DNA from: Echinicola vietnamensis DSM 17526
GTDB taxonomy: Bacteria; Bacteroidota; Bacteroidia; Cytophagales; Cyclobacteriaceae
Reading direction: 5' to 3'
Length of the DNA: 64,000 bases
Assembly: GCF_000325705.1 (NCBI RefSeq)
Contig: NC_019904.1
Coordinates: 194,001 to 258,000, forward strand
The translations under genes and the position numbers were made by a program. Shown here one piece after another: positions 1-7,535 of this stretch. The notes under the pieces are model-generated. The model worked only from the letters and a program-made list of their open reading frames with translations. It ran no database searches and had not been told where the DNA came from. How positions within the stretch are numbered: the stretch's first letter is position 1; each line of letters opens with the position of its first letter.

Positions 1-1848
1 AATGGCCAATTGCTCTTCACCAAACCATGCCGGCTGAATCCTAGAGGGATCTATTCCCTTTTTCCCTAAATAATTGACCACCGACTTGGCCCGGTCTTCA
101 CTTAGCCGCTGATTGTACTGATGTGATGCCCTTGCGTCGGTATGGGAAGAAACGTGGAGTTCCAATTGGGGATATTGTATCATCAACTCCGCCACATCAT
201 CCAATATTTCGTTTTCCGACCGTCTGATCAGGCTTTTGTCAAGGTCATAGTAAATGATCTCCGTAATGGCCAAATCTCTGGTCGGAATCCGCGCCAACCG
301 GTATTCTCGTCTGATGGTACCTGAATCCATTCCCACACTGGAGATCTCCCGGTCCAATACAGGAAAATAACCTTCCTTCTCTACCTTTACTTCATATTGA
401 CTTTCTGCTGAGAGATCCGCCCAATAGTTTCCTTTCACCCTTTTATCCACTTCTACAGCCTCTCCATCGATTTGCTTAAGCGAAAACTGAATGTCAGACA
501 GGGTGTCTCCCTTACAGTCCATCACCTTTGCCAAGAGCCTTCTTTGAGCAGGCAAAAATTGATAGATATCGTCCAGCCCTTCCTTTCCTTTACGGTTGGA
601 ACTCAGGTAGATTTCATCATCACCATACCTTCGATAGGCAAAGTCATCACTGCCTGAATTGATAAGTGGCCCCATATTGACAGCTGCCCCCAAAACACCC
701 CCTTCGAGCATCTCAGCAAAGAAAACATCCAATTCTCCATAAGAGGAATGTCCCTCTGAAGCAAAGTATAACTTGCCTTGATGGACAAATGGATCCCTTT
801 CATTTTCAGCAGTGTTTATACGCTCTCCCAAGTTGGCGGGGGCGGAAAAGATCAGTCGGTCACCGTCTTTATAGTAATTGACATAATAGAGATCATATCC
901 GCCATGGCCACCTTCCATGTTTGAGGCAAAGTATAGCCGCTGGCTCTTGGCATCTGCATATGGAGTGATCAGTCCATATGAAAGAGGCAAATTCCTTGGA
1001 TAGGGATAAACATATTCAAGACTGCCTTCCTCATTAAGTGTCCCATAGTACAATTCAGGCTGTATTTCAAAATCCCGGTTTTTACGTTCTTTTCTTAAAT
1101 CTCTGGTGACCGAAAAAAACACGTAGTCCGTATCCTCCACCTTTACAAAACTAGGATCGCTCACATGCATAAAGTCACTCCCACGCATGTTGATCATCCT
1201 AATATTGCCCTCCTTATCTTGACGGTAGATCTTTAGATAACCGCGTCCTGTCCATTCATAGATCTTCTCATCATATATTTTATCCTTTGCGTCAAATCGT
1301 AGCTTCTTTACCTGGACCTCTCCAATGCTGTCCCCTCGATCGGAAACAAAATACTTATTCCCGTAGGGGTCTTTTGCCAACATAAAATCAGCCGCAGTGG
1401 AATTGATCTTATCCAGAAGCTTTAGGCGATTTACCGCTTTCTCTCCATCGGCCTCCATAATGCTATAGTATTCTTTAATGTGCTTTTTTGGAATACCTTG
1501 ATCCTCCAAAAAGTCCCTTACCTCTTTATCCTTGCCCACCGCATGTCCTGCTTCCAGAAGAAACTTCACGTCACTGTCGCTCACCTCATCGCTAAAGGCT
1601 ATCGCTTCTTTCCACCATTGGACTGCCTCGTCATACTCGTTATTTTTGGTATAACAGAAAGCAGCATTCCTAGCAGAACGATACGAGGACTTTTTCTCAA
1701 AGGCCTTGGTATATATTTCAGCAGCTATCCTATAGTTCATTTGTTGCTGTTGATCATCAGCATACCGGATCAAAGCCTCTTGGGCTTCCACGCCCCTTGC
1801 AGCACCCACCAGTATCAGTATTGTAAGTATCGTTATTGCTCTTTTCAT
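1..1848 (-). CDS. PorE-like OmpA-family protein (TPR, PD40, CRD, OmpA), 3' end outside window
   Basis: The gene starts with ATG at 1848 and runs off the left edge, so the C-terminus is missing. Translation shows a signal peptide (MKRAITILTILILVGAARG, cleaved near VEA-QEA), a TPR-like helical region, a long middle part with PD40/WD40-like repeats (for example YFVSDRGD, YFASNMEGGHGGYDLYY, YLSSNRKGKEGLDDIY), a carboxypeptidase-regulatory-like segment, and the start of an OmpA peptidoglycan-binding domain (HVSSHTDARA then NQRLSEDRAKSVVNYL). This order matches PorE of the type IX secretion system, which links the outer-membrane machinery to peptidoglycan. It lies 2 nt downstream of a PorP/SprF gene, the usual pairing. 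Many paralogues share this architecture, so a role in the core secretion machine is inferred rather than shown. Confidence 0.85.
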   Translation of the reverse strand, partial: MKRAITILTILILVGAARGVEAQEALIRYADDQQQQMNYRIAAEIYTKAFEKKSSYRSARNAAFCYTKNNEYDEAVQWWKEAIAFSDEVSDSDVKFLLEAGHAVGKDKEVRDFLEDQGIPKKHIKEYYSIMEADGEKAVNRLKLLDKINSTAADFMLAKDPYGNKYFVSDRGDSIGEVQVKKLRFDAKDKIYDEKIYEWTGRGYLKIYRQDKEGNIRMINMRGSDFMHVSDPSFVKVEDTDYVFFSVTRDLRKERKNRDFEIQPELYYGTLNEEGSLEYVYPYPRNLPLSYGLITPYADAKSQRLYFASNMEGGHGGYDLYYVNYYKDGDRLIFSAPANLGERINTAENERDPFVHQGKLYFASEGHSSYGELDVFFAEMLEGGVLGAAVNMGPLINSGSDDFAYRRYGDDEIYLSSNRKGKEGLDDIYQFLPAQRRLLAKVMDCKGDTLSDIQFSLKQIDGEAVEVDKRVKGNYWADLSAESQYEVKVEKEGYFPVLDREISSVGMDSGTIRREYRLARIPTRDLAITEIIYYDLDKSLIRRSENEILDDVAELMIQYPQLELHVSSHTDARASHQYNQRLSEDRAKSVVNYLGKKGIDPSRIQPAWFGEEQLAI

Positions 1849-1850
1849 GA

Positions 1851-2819
1851 CTAAAACCACCTTTGATTCCTCATTCGTACCCTTTTAGGGGACAGGTAAT
1901 ATCCTAATGACAACTCGTGGGAATTGTTCCTTCTATTGTTCAGAACATTGATGCTATGATCGTAGGCATACCCTACACGGATGTCCTCTGTAGCGAACAC
2001 CTCAAGAATAAAGGCCAAGGCATTCCTGTTACTGAGATTTTCTTGCAGGTTGTCTTTCCAAAATTTAGTATTGCTTCGGTATGAGCCACCAACCCATAAC
2101 CGCTCATAGAAAAGGAACAGCGCATTCAGGTCGAAACTAGTAGGAGCACCCTTTACCTCTTTCACTAAAAATGAAGGCTTGAAGGATACATTATCCGACA
2201 TGGGCAGCAATGCCCCGGCAGTGAGGTAATAGTGAAAATCATGATAGCCCCTTACTATTCCTTGATTTTCAAAGGCCTTATTTCCCACCACATTAAAGGC
2301 ACTGATTCCGGCATAAAAATTAGCCGTATTATAAAAGATCCCTACATTTACATTAGGCTCTTTTACATTGACAACCCCTTCTCCTAGCGTCCGATCATCC
2401 GGATCTATCGCCTCCAACATATCATAGTCCAGTCGATAATCTGAAATGCCGGCGCTTACGCCAAGTCCAAGAAAGGAATCAAATCCCGTTTGAATGCGAT
2501 AAGCATAAGTCAACAAAGCACCCGTCGTCCGTGAAGGCCCTAACTGATCCCTCAAAAAAGAAACACCAAAACCCATAGTACCCTCGTTCGCACTAAAGTC
2601 GGCAGAGGCCGAAAGTGTCCGGGGCGCACCCGGAAAATTCACCCACTGCGAACGATAAGTGGCCTGGATATATCCTTCCTCTTTATAGCCTGCATATCCT
2701 GGATTGATATGAAGTCCATTGAATATATACTGACTAAATTGGGGAAGCTGTTGGGCATGGGTTTTTACACTGGTAAAAACCACCACAACCCACAACATAA
2801 ATTTTATTACATTTCCCAT
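1851..2819 (-). CDS. PorP/SprF family type IX secretion system membrane protein
   Basis: 322 residues with a signal peptide (about 1-22, ending KTHA) followed by a beta-rich outer-membrane protein. The N-terminal pattern QLPQFSQYIFNGLHINPGYAG is typical of the PorP/SprF family, as are the aromatic, glycine-rich strands to the end (GYYLSPKRVRMRNQRWF). Members of this family sit in the outer membrane and are thought to serve type IX secretion or gliding, often pairing with a particular secreted or OmpA partner. The gene is first in a two-gene unit with the PorE-like protein, only 2 nt apart. The family is multi-copy in these bacteria, so I give no gene symbol. Confidence 0.9.
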   Translation of the reverse strand: MGNVIKFMLWVVVVFTSVKTHAQQLPQFSQYIFNGLHINPGYAGYKEEGYIQATYRSQWVNFPGAPRTLSASADFSANEGTMGFGVSFLRDQLGPSRTTGALLTYAYRIQTGFDSFLGLGVSAGISDYRLDYDMLEAIDPDDRTLGEGVVNVKEPNVNVGIFYNTANFYAGISAFNVVGNKAFENQGIVRGYHDFHYYLTAGALLPMSDNVSFKPSFLVKEVKGAPTSFDLNALFLFYERLWVGGSYRSNTKFWKDNLQENLSNRNALAFILEVFATEDIRVGYAYDHSINVLNNRRNNSHELSLGYYLSPKRVRMRNQRWF

Positions 2820-3284
2820 TGGTAAAGTTCATTTTTTTTACTTACCGGCTTATATCAAACTAAATCACTCGGAAATTCACCTATTCCTTCAGATTTAAAA
2901 CGTAGATCTTGACATTCAGCAGGTATTATCAACCGATCAAATACATTTTAATGTCGATTATTCAAATGAACAGATAATTTATCACTAATGGTAAAAAATA
3001 GATACGCACATATACGCAAACTTAAAAACTCACCCTACTCATGGCTACTCAAAAGTAAATAAATCCAATATATTACCATTAAAAATCAATTATTATCTAA
3101 TAGTTATTAAATATTTATACAAAAATTATGTAAATCAAAAATAAAATAAGCAAGCTTTGAGATAAAATATTAAACATAAAAATATTAATACTTTCACTTG
3201 TTTTTATCAAAAATAAAAGGCGACAGATCCAAATCCATCGCCTTATTCAAAATCACTCCTCGACAGGAGCAATAATCAACTTAT
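2820..3284. other. AT-rich intergenic region
   Basis: About 465 bases without a convincing reading frame on either strand. The sequence is very A+T rich, with runs such as aaaaattatgtaaatcaaaa. It should hold the promoter of the PorP/PorE pair at its left end, but I see no clean TAnnTTTG box there. At the right end lies the terminator hairpin of the HIT gene. Confidence 0.6.
3208..3244 (-). terminator. Intrinsic terminator of the HIT gene
   Basis: A 7-bp perfect stem (AAGGCGA at 3217-3223 and TCGCCTT at 3238-3244) with a 14-nt loop. On the minus strand it is followed by TTTTATTTTTG. It lies 41 bases past the HIT stop codon. Confidence 0.75.
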
Positions 3285-3680
3285 TTACACCAACTTATCT
3301 TTGATATTGGCTGCTATTGTTTTCATTTCATCCTCGCCAAGTTTAAGCTTAGGCCGGGTAAAATTGATATCATCCATCGTGTTGAGTGGCACCAAATGCA
3401 CATGCACATGCGGCACTTCAAGTCCTATAACCGCTACCCCAACACGTGTACACTTGACGGACTGATCGATGGCTTTGGCCACCTTCTTCGCAAAAACATG
3501 CAGCCCTGCCAATTCCTGATCCTCCAGGTCAAAGATGTAATCTACTTCTCTCTTAGGTACCACCAACACATGCCCTTTTACTAAAGGCATGATGTCTAGA
3601 AATGCGATGAAATCGTCATCCTCGGCCACAATATGACCCGGAATCTCTCTATTTATGATTTTTGTAAAAATACTTGCCAT
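3285..3680 (-). CDS. HIT (histidine triad) family protein
   Basis: 131 residues, the normal length for Hint-type nucleotide hydrolases. The catalytic histidine triad H91-V-H-V-H95 is intact, preceded by the family's GHVLVVPKRE strand (36-45) and the N-terminal IFTKIINREIPGHIV signature. HIT proteins of this branch cleave AMP-lysine or AMP-NH2 type substrates in the cytoplasm; the physiological substrate here is unknown. It lies downstream of greA with a strong hairpin terminator between them, whose U-tract ends only a few bases before this ATG. Expression therefore depends either on read-through or on a promoter I could not identify inside the greA tail. Confidence 0.93.
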   Translation of the reverse strand: MASIFTKIINREIPGHIVAEDDDFIAFLDIMPLVKGHVLVVPKREVDYIFDLEDQELAGLHVFAKKVAKAIDQSVKCTRVGVAVIGLEVPHVHVHLVPLNTMDDINFTRPKLKLGEDEMKTIAANIKDKLV

Positions 3681-3683
3681 GGG

Positions 3684-3722
3684 ATAAAAATAAAAAATCC
3701 CGTATGGAATACCATCGGGATT
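3684..3722 (-). terminator. Terminator hairpin between greA and the HIT gene
   Basis: Stem AATCCCG (3696-3702) with CGGGATT (3716-3722), loop of 13 nt, followed on the minus strand by TTTTTTATTTTT. It begins a few bases after the greA stop codon and its U-run ends about 4 nt before the HIT start codon. Confidence 0.8.
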
Positions 3723-3730
3723 GTGCTTTT

Positions 3731-4204
3731 TTAGTAGGTAATATCGAGTACTTCAAACTCCACTACACCAGCGGGAGCATTTATCTGGGCAATCTCACCA
3801 ACTTTCTTGCCCAAGAGCCCTTTTCCAAAAGGAGATGCCAACGAAATCTTATTGGCTTTGAGATCGGCTTCTTCCTCCGATACCAAAGTATAAGCGACGG
3901 TCATGCCATTTTTAACATTTTTTATTTTCACCGTACAGAGAATCCCTACTTTGGACGTGTCCATTTTGGAATTGTCCAGTACCCGGGCATTGCCAATAAC
4001 GCCTTCCAGCTTGGCTATCTTCAACTCAAGAAGTCCCTGAGCATCCTTGGCAGCGTCATACTCTGCATTCTCACTCAAGTCTCCCTTATCCCTTGCCTCA
4101 GCAATCTGCTTGGCAATATCCTGACGTCCTTTGGTCTTCAGTTCCTGAAGCTCATCCTTCAATTTTTTCAGTCCTTCTTCAGTATAATATTGTACTTGTC
4201 CCAT
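3731..4204 (-). CDS. greA: Transcription elongation factor GreA
   Basis: GreA rescues backtracked RNA polymerase by stimulating cleavage of the nascent transcript. The start chosen is the ATG at 4204 (MGQVQYYTEEGLKKLKDEL), giving 157 residues, the usual GreA length; an upstream in-frame ATG at 4222 would add six unusual residues. Residues 1-75 form the coiled-coil finger, including the acidic tip DKGDLSENAEYDAAKDAQG that reaches the polymerase active site. The C-terminal FKBP-like domain follows (VGILCTVKIKN; SPFGKGLLGKKVGE). The leader between a candidate promoter (4296-4303) and the start contains a terminator-like hairpin. Confidence 0.95.
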   Translation of the reverse strand: MGQVQYYTEEGLKKLKDELQELKTKGRQDIAKQIAEARDKGDLSENAEYDAAKDAQGLLELKIAKLEGVIGNARVLDNSKMDTSKVGILCTVKIKNVKNGMTVAYTLVSEEEADLKANKISLASPFGKGLLGKKVGEIAQINAPAGVVEFEVLDITY

Positions 4205-4239
4205 AGTCTTTAAATTTCTCAAAGTGTGAAAAATAAAAG

Positions 4240-4264
4240 AACGGTCTCATTTCTGAAGACCGTT
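4240..4264 (-). terminator. Hairpin with U-tract in the greA leader
   Basis: Perfect 8-bp stem AACGGTCT (4240-4247) with AGACCGTT (4257-4264). On the minus strand it is followed by CTTTTATTTTT. It can end transcripts of the upstream dehydrogenase gene, but it also lies downstream of the candidate greA promoter, so it may act as a leader attenuator. On the plus strand the tail is TTCTTTTT, though no plus-strand gene is near. Confidence 0.7.
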
Positions 4265-4295
4265 TCTTTTTCCCACTTGTATGTTGTGTATAGCG

Positions 4296-4303
4296 CAAAT
4301 ATA
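4296..4303 (-). promoter_or_regulatory. Candidate greA promoter, -7 box TATATTTG
   Basis: On the minus strand the box reads TATATTTG, an exact match to the Bacteroidota -7 consensus TAnnTTTG. A TTG lies 20 nt upstream (4324-4326) at the expected -33 spacing. Predicted start is near 4290, giving a leader of about 85 nt before greA. Confidence 0.55.
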
Positions 4304-4358
4304 AGCATATATTGACGACAAAGCAATTTTACCCTTTGGATTTATAGGCCAAACTACT

Positions 4359-5294
4359 CTATTTCACCAAAAACGCTTCCGAAATCTTGCTTACCAATAC
4401 CTCATTGATCTTTTTATAAGACTGGAATGTCCAACCTGCAATATGCGGAGAAAACAAAACATCATCCCTCACTGACAACTTCTCAAATGCCGTTTTTTGG
4501 ACATCGTTCAGCGTGTGAAGCTTTTCATTTTCGAGTACATCCAGCAAGGCGCCTTTCAGAATGCCCTTTTCCAAGGCAGCATTCAAGGTTTCCATACTGA
4601 TTACTTCTCCTCTCGCGGTATTGATCAGGTAAAATGGCTTGCTAAAACCGGCCAGCACTTCTTCCGTGAAAAAATTTCTCGTCTCTTCAGTGAGGGGGAC
4701 ATGGATGCTGAGGACATCTGCCTGTTGCTGCAATTGGTCAAAGGTAACCTGAGCGGCATATTCATCGCTGTATTTATCCAAATACTTGTCGTAAGCCACC
4801 ACCTTGACCCCAAATCCGCTCAGCCTTCGCGCAAATGCTTTTCCCATATTACCATAACCAAAAATCCCTACGGTTTTTCCCTGAAGTTCTTCGCCTCTAT
4901 TGCCTTCCCTGTCCCATACTCCTTGGCGCACTTCACTGTCCGCTTTCTTAAGGTTATTGAAGAGCATTAACAGCATCGCTACGGCATGTTCTCCTACGGC
5001 ATCACGATTCCCCTCTGGCGCATGAAACAGCTTTATGCCCTGCTTCTGGATGAAATCCAAATCTATCTTGTCCAATCCCGCTCCTGCCCTTCCAATGAAT
5101 TTCAGCTTTTTGGCCTTTTCCAACAATGGCTTGTCCATGGGGGTCTTGGATCGGATGATCAATCCTTCATAATCGGCTATGATCGCCTCTATTTCCTCTC
5201 GGGTGATCTTTGGGCTATAATTTACCTTGAACCCTTTCTCTTCCAGTAGCGGTATAATACTGGAATGCATCTCATCAATTATCAGTATATTCAT
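4359..5294 (-). CDS. NAD-dependent 2-hydroxyacid dehydrogenase (phosphoglycerate dehydrogenase-like)
   Basis: 311 residues, the length of a short D-isomer-specific 2-hydroxyacid dehydrogenase without the C-terminal ACT domain of long SerA forms. The NAD-binding Rossmann motif is G146-Y-G148-N-M-G151, with the acidic D169 after the second strand selecting NAD over NADP. The catalytic set is present as R229 (INTARGEVI), E255 (LDVLEN) and H284 (FSPHIAGWT). The substrate could be 3-phosphoglycerate, glycerate, hydroxypyruvate or another 2-keto acid; the sequence alone does not decide. Neighbours (mgtE upstream, greA downstream) give no pathway context. An unlinked serine pathway role is possible but not shown. 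Confidence 0.88.
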   Translation of the reverse strand: MNILIIDEMHSSIIPLLEEKGFKVNYSPKITREEIEAIIADYEGLIIRSKTPMDKPLLEKAKKLKFIGRAGAGLDKIDLDFIQKQGIKLFHAPEGNRDAVGEHAVAMLLMLFNNLKKADSEVRQGVWDREGNRGEELQGKTVGIFGYGNMGKAFARRLSGFGVKVVAYDKYLDKYSDEYAAQVTFDQLQQQADVLSIHVPLTEETRNFFTEEVLAGFSKPFYLINTARGEVISMETLNAALEKGILKGALLDVLENEKLHTLNDVQKTAFEKLSVRDDVLFSPHIAGWTFQSYKKINEVLVSKISEAFLVK

Positions 5295-5343
5295 CTAAGT
5301 TTTTATTAAAAACCCGGCCAGGCCAAGCTTCTATTGTTGTTTT

Positions 5344-6711
5344 TTACAAGTTTAGCAGCATCATGGCCACCAAAAAATAAACCGCCAAGCCCAAAAGGTC
5401 ATTTGCGGTGGTAATAAAAGGACCGGAAGCCATGGCAGGATTTATTCCAAACTTATCCAGCACGATCGGGGTAACCGTCCCCATGAACGACGCCAAAAGC
5501 ACCACGCTGAACAGGGCAAAGCCTACCACTATCCCAAACTTCACCTCATTGCCGTAGACAAACACCACCGTTCCAAACACTACCGCACCCAATACAATCC
5601 CATTCAGCATCGCCACTAGCAGCACTTTTGCAAATCGCTTTCCAATACTCTCCGCAAATACCGACTTTGCCGCAAGCGATTGCACCACAAGGGAAGAGGA
5701 TTGGATGCCTACATTCCCCCCTGTCGCAGTGATCAGCGGAATGAAAGAAGCCAACTGGATGTATTTGCTCAGCCCATCATTAAATACCCCAATGATCCTG
5801 GCCCCCATCAGCCCTCCAAAAATACCGATCAGCAACCAAGGCAGTCTGGCCTTGGAAAGGCGAAACACGGAATCTGACTCCTCCACGTCATCGGAAATAC
5901 CTGTCATGGCCTGCATGTCTTCTTCCGCCTGCTCCCGAATCACGTCCAAAACGTCATCCACCGTAATTCTTCCCACCAGTTTGTTTTTGGCATTGACCAC
6001 CGGAAGTGCTTCCAAGTCATACTTACGCATGATCTCCGCTATTTCTTCTTCGTCCATGTACGTGGGCACGGATATGATATCCTCTTCGAAAATATCCTTG
6101 ATTTTGGTATTGGCAGATCCAAGGATGATTTTCTTCAGCGCTACCCTTCCCAAAAGGCTCTCCTTGTTATCTACTACATAAATGGAATAAATTTTCTCAA
6201 CATTCTCCGCCTGTCTCCGGATCTCATCTATGGTCTGCACTACGGTCCAGTTCAGGTTGGCCTTGATAAACTCCTTGGCCATCAACGCCCCCGCACTGCC
6301 TTCTTCATACCGCAAGAGCTCCATGATATGCCCCGCCTTCTCTTTTTCTTGCAAGTGGCTGATGACATCTTCCCGGTCTTTCACTACCAATTGGTGGAGA
6401 ATATCCACCGCATCATCGGACTCCATGGAATCCAGCAGCAACGCCAGTTCTTCAGATTCCATTTCTTGAACCAACTTAAACTGAGATTCTTCATCCAGTT
6501 CGATAAGGACGTCAGCGGCAAACTCATGCTCTAGCACCCTTAGCACATAAAGCACCTCCTCCATCTCCAACTCATCCAGCAGTGAAGCGACATCGGCTTC
6601 ATTAGTGCCTTCCAAGGATTCACGGATACCACTGATATTCTCTTCCTCAATACTTACTTTTAAGGATTCCAGATACTCTCGCGAGAGCTCAAATTCTCTT
6701 ATTTTTTCCAA
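5344..6711 (-). CDS. mgtE: Magnesium transporter MgtE
   Basis: 455 residues with the full MgtE layout: an N-terminal superhelical Mg-sensing domain (about 1-130, acidic), two CBS domains (about 135-260; DIISVPTYMDEEEIAEIMRKYD then LPVVNAKNKLVGRITVDDV-type motifs), a linking plug helix, and five membrane helices from about 290 to the end. The pore region contains TATGGNVGIQSSSLVVQSLA and GINPAMASGPFITT, the signature of the family. MgtE is a Mg2+-gated channel for magnesium uptake, closed by Mg bound between the N, CBS and pore domains. Its start overlaps the end of rsmA by 13 nt, so the two are probably translated from one message. Confidence 0.95.
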   Translation of the reverse strand: MEKIREFELSREYLESLKVSIEEENISGIRESLEGTNEADVASLLDELEMEEVLYVLRVLEHEFAADVLIELDEESQFKLVQEMESEELALLLDSMESDDAVDILHQLVVKDREDVISHLQEKEKAGHIMELLRYEEGSAGALMAKEFIKANLNWTVVQTIDEIRRQAENVEKIYSIYVVDNKESLLGRVALKKIILGSANTKIKDIFEEDIISVPTYMDEEEIAEIMRKYDLEALPVVNAKNKLVGRITVDDVLDVIREQAEEDMQAMTGISDDVEESDSVFRLSKARLPWLLIGIFGGLMGARIIGVFNDGLSKYIQLASFIPLITATGGNVGIQSSSLVVQSLAAKSVFAESIGKRFAKVLLVAMLNGIVLGAVVFGTVVFVYGNEVKFGIVVGFALFSVVLLASFMGTVTPIVLDKFGINPAMASGPFITTANDLLGLAVYFLVAMMLLNL

Positions 6712-7481
6712 GACAATTCCAGTTTATTGGTTAGCGATATGAAAGCTGGGACATCTAACTGTTCTGCACGCTTATCCAGAATGGGATCATTTTTCATCTC
6801 CTCTGAAAGCCCCATGGACTTAAGGGCGTTTCGAAGCGTCTTTCTTCTGGTGCTAAAGCCTTGCTTGACCACCCTGAAAAACAACTTCTCATTACATTCC
6901 AGCGTTTGAACCGCATTTCTCTTGAGCCTGATCACTCCACTGTTTACTTTTGGAGGGGGATCAAAGACGGTAGGCGGAACCGTAAATAAATATTCTATGT
7001 CATAAAAGGCTTGCAAAAGCACGCTCAGGATACCATATTCCTTATTTCCGTGTGGAGAGGCTATGCGCTGAGCGACCTCCTTCTGGAGCATGCAAACCAC
7101 TTCGGGTACTTTATTCCGTACCTCCAGAATTTTAAAAAATATCTGGGACGAAATATTATACGGGAAATTACCAGCTACGATATAGTCACCTTCAATAACC
7201 TTTCCAAAATCATATTTTAGAAAATCGGCATCGATAATATGCTCACTTAACTGCGGATATTTTTGGTGCAGATAGGCTATTGATTCTTTGTCGATGTCCA
7301 CTAAAAACAGTTCCCAATCCCCCTGAAGCAAGAAGTCGGTCAACACCCCCATCCCAGGCCCTATTTCCAATACCTTCTTGACTCCCATGTGACCCGTCAC
7401 TGACAAGGCAATCTTTTCAGCAATCCCAAGGTCCTTCAGGAAGTGTTGTCCGAGGTGCTTTTTCGCTCTGACCTTCTCCAT
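6699..7481 (-). CDS. rsmA: 16S rRNA (adenine1518/1519-N6)-dimethyltransferase RsmA/KsgA
   Basis: 260 residues. The N-terminal KKHLGQHFLKD is diagnostic of RsmA. The SAM-binding motif is VLEIGPGMGVLT (38-49), the acidic ribose ligand is in FLVDIDKES, and the catalytic NFPY is at 105-108. The C-terminal domain (QGFSTRRKTLRNAL) contacts rRNA. It dimethylates two adjacent adenines in helix 45 late in 30S assembly. It is divergently arranged with leucyl aminopeptidase and overlaps mgtE downstream. A candidate promoter lies at 7519-7526. Confidence 0.96.
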   Translation of the reverse strand: MEKVRAKKHLGQHFLKDLGIAEKIALSVTGHMGVKKVLEIGPGMGVLTDFLLQGDWELFLVDIDKESIAYLHQKYPQLSEHIIDADFLKYDFGKVIEGDYIVAGNFPYNISSQIFFKILEVRNKVPEVVCMLQKEVAQRIASPHGNKEYGILSVLLQAFYDIEYLFTVPPTVFDPPPKVNSGVIRLKRNAVQTLECNEKLFFRVVKQGFSTRRKTLRNALKSMGLSEEMKNDPILDKRAEQLDVPAFISLTNKLELSWKK

Positions 7482-7518
7482 CTTTATTTGTCTGATAAAA
7501 TTATACTAAATTGCCAAT

Positions 7519-7526
7519 CAAAATTA
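7519..7526 (-). promoter_or_regulatory. Candidate rsmA-mgtE promoter, -7 box TAATTTTG
   Basis: On the minus strand TAATTTTG matches TAnnTTTG exactly. It sits 38 bases upstream of the rsmA start in the narrow divergent gap with the aminopeptidase gene. Confidence 0.45.
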
Positions 7527-7535
7527 AGACAATAT

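Noticed and set aside
1480..1854. 124-codon plus-strand frame across the start of the PorE-like gene
   Set aside because: Antisense to the TPR region and signal peptide of the real gene, which has clear coding evidence.
5705..6181. 158-codon antisense frame inside mgtE
   Set aside because: Shadow of the mgtE codons; serine-rich with no recognisable domain.
7443..7535. Upstream extension of the leucyl aminopeptidase frame
   Set aside because: It would overlap the 5' end of divergent rsmA and adds residues not typical of the family; the ATG at 7536 is preferred.
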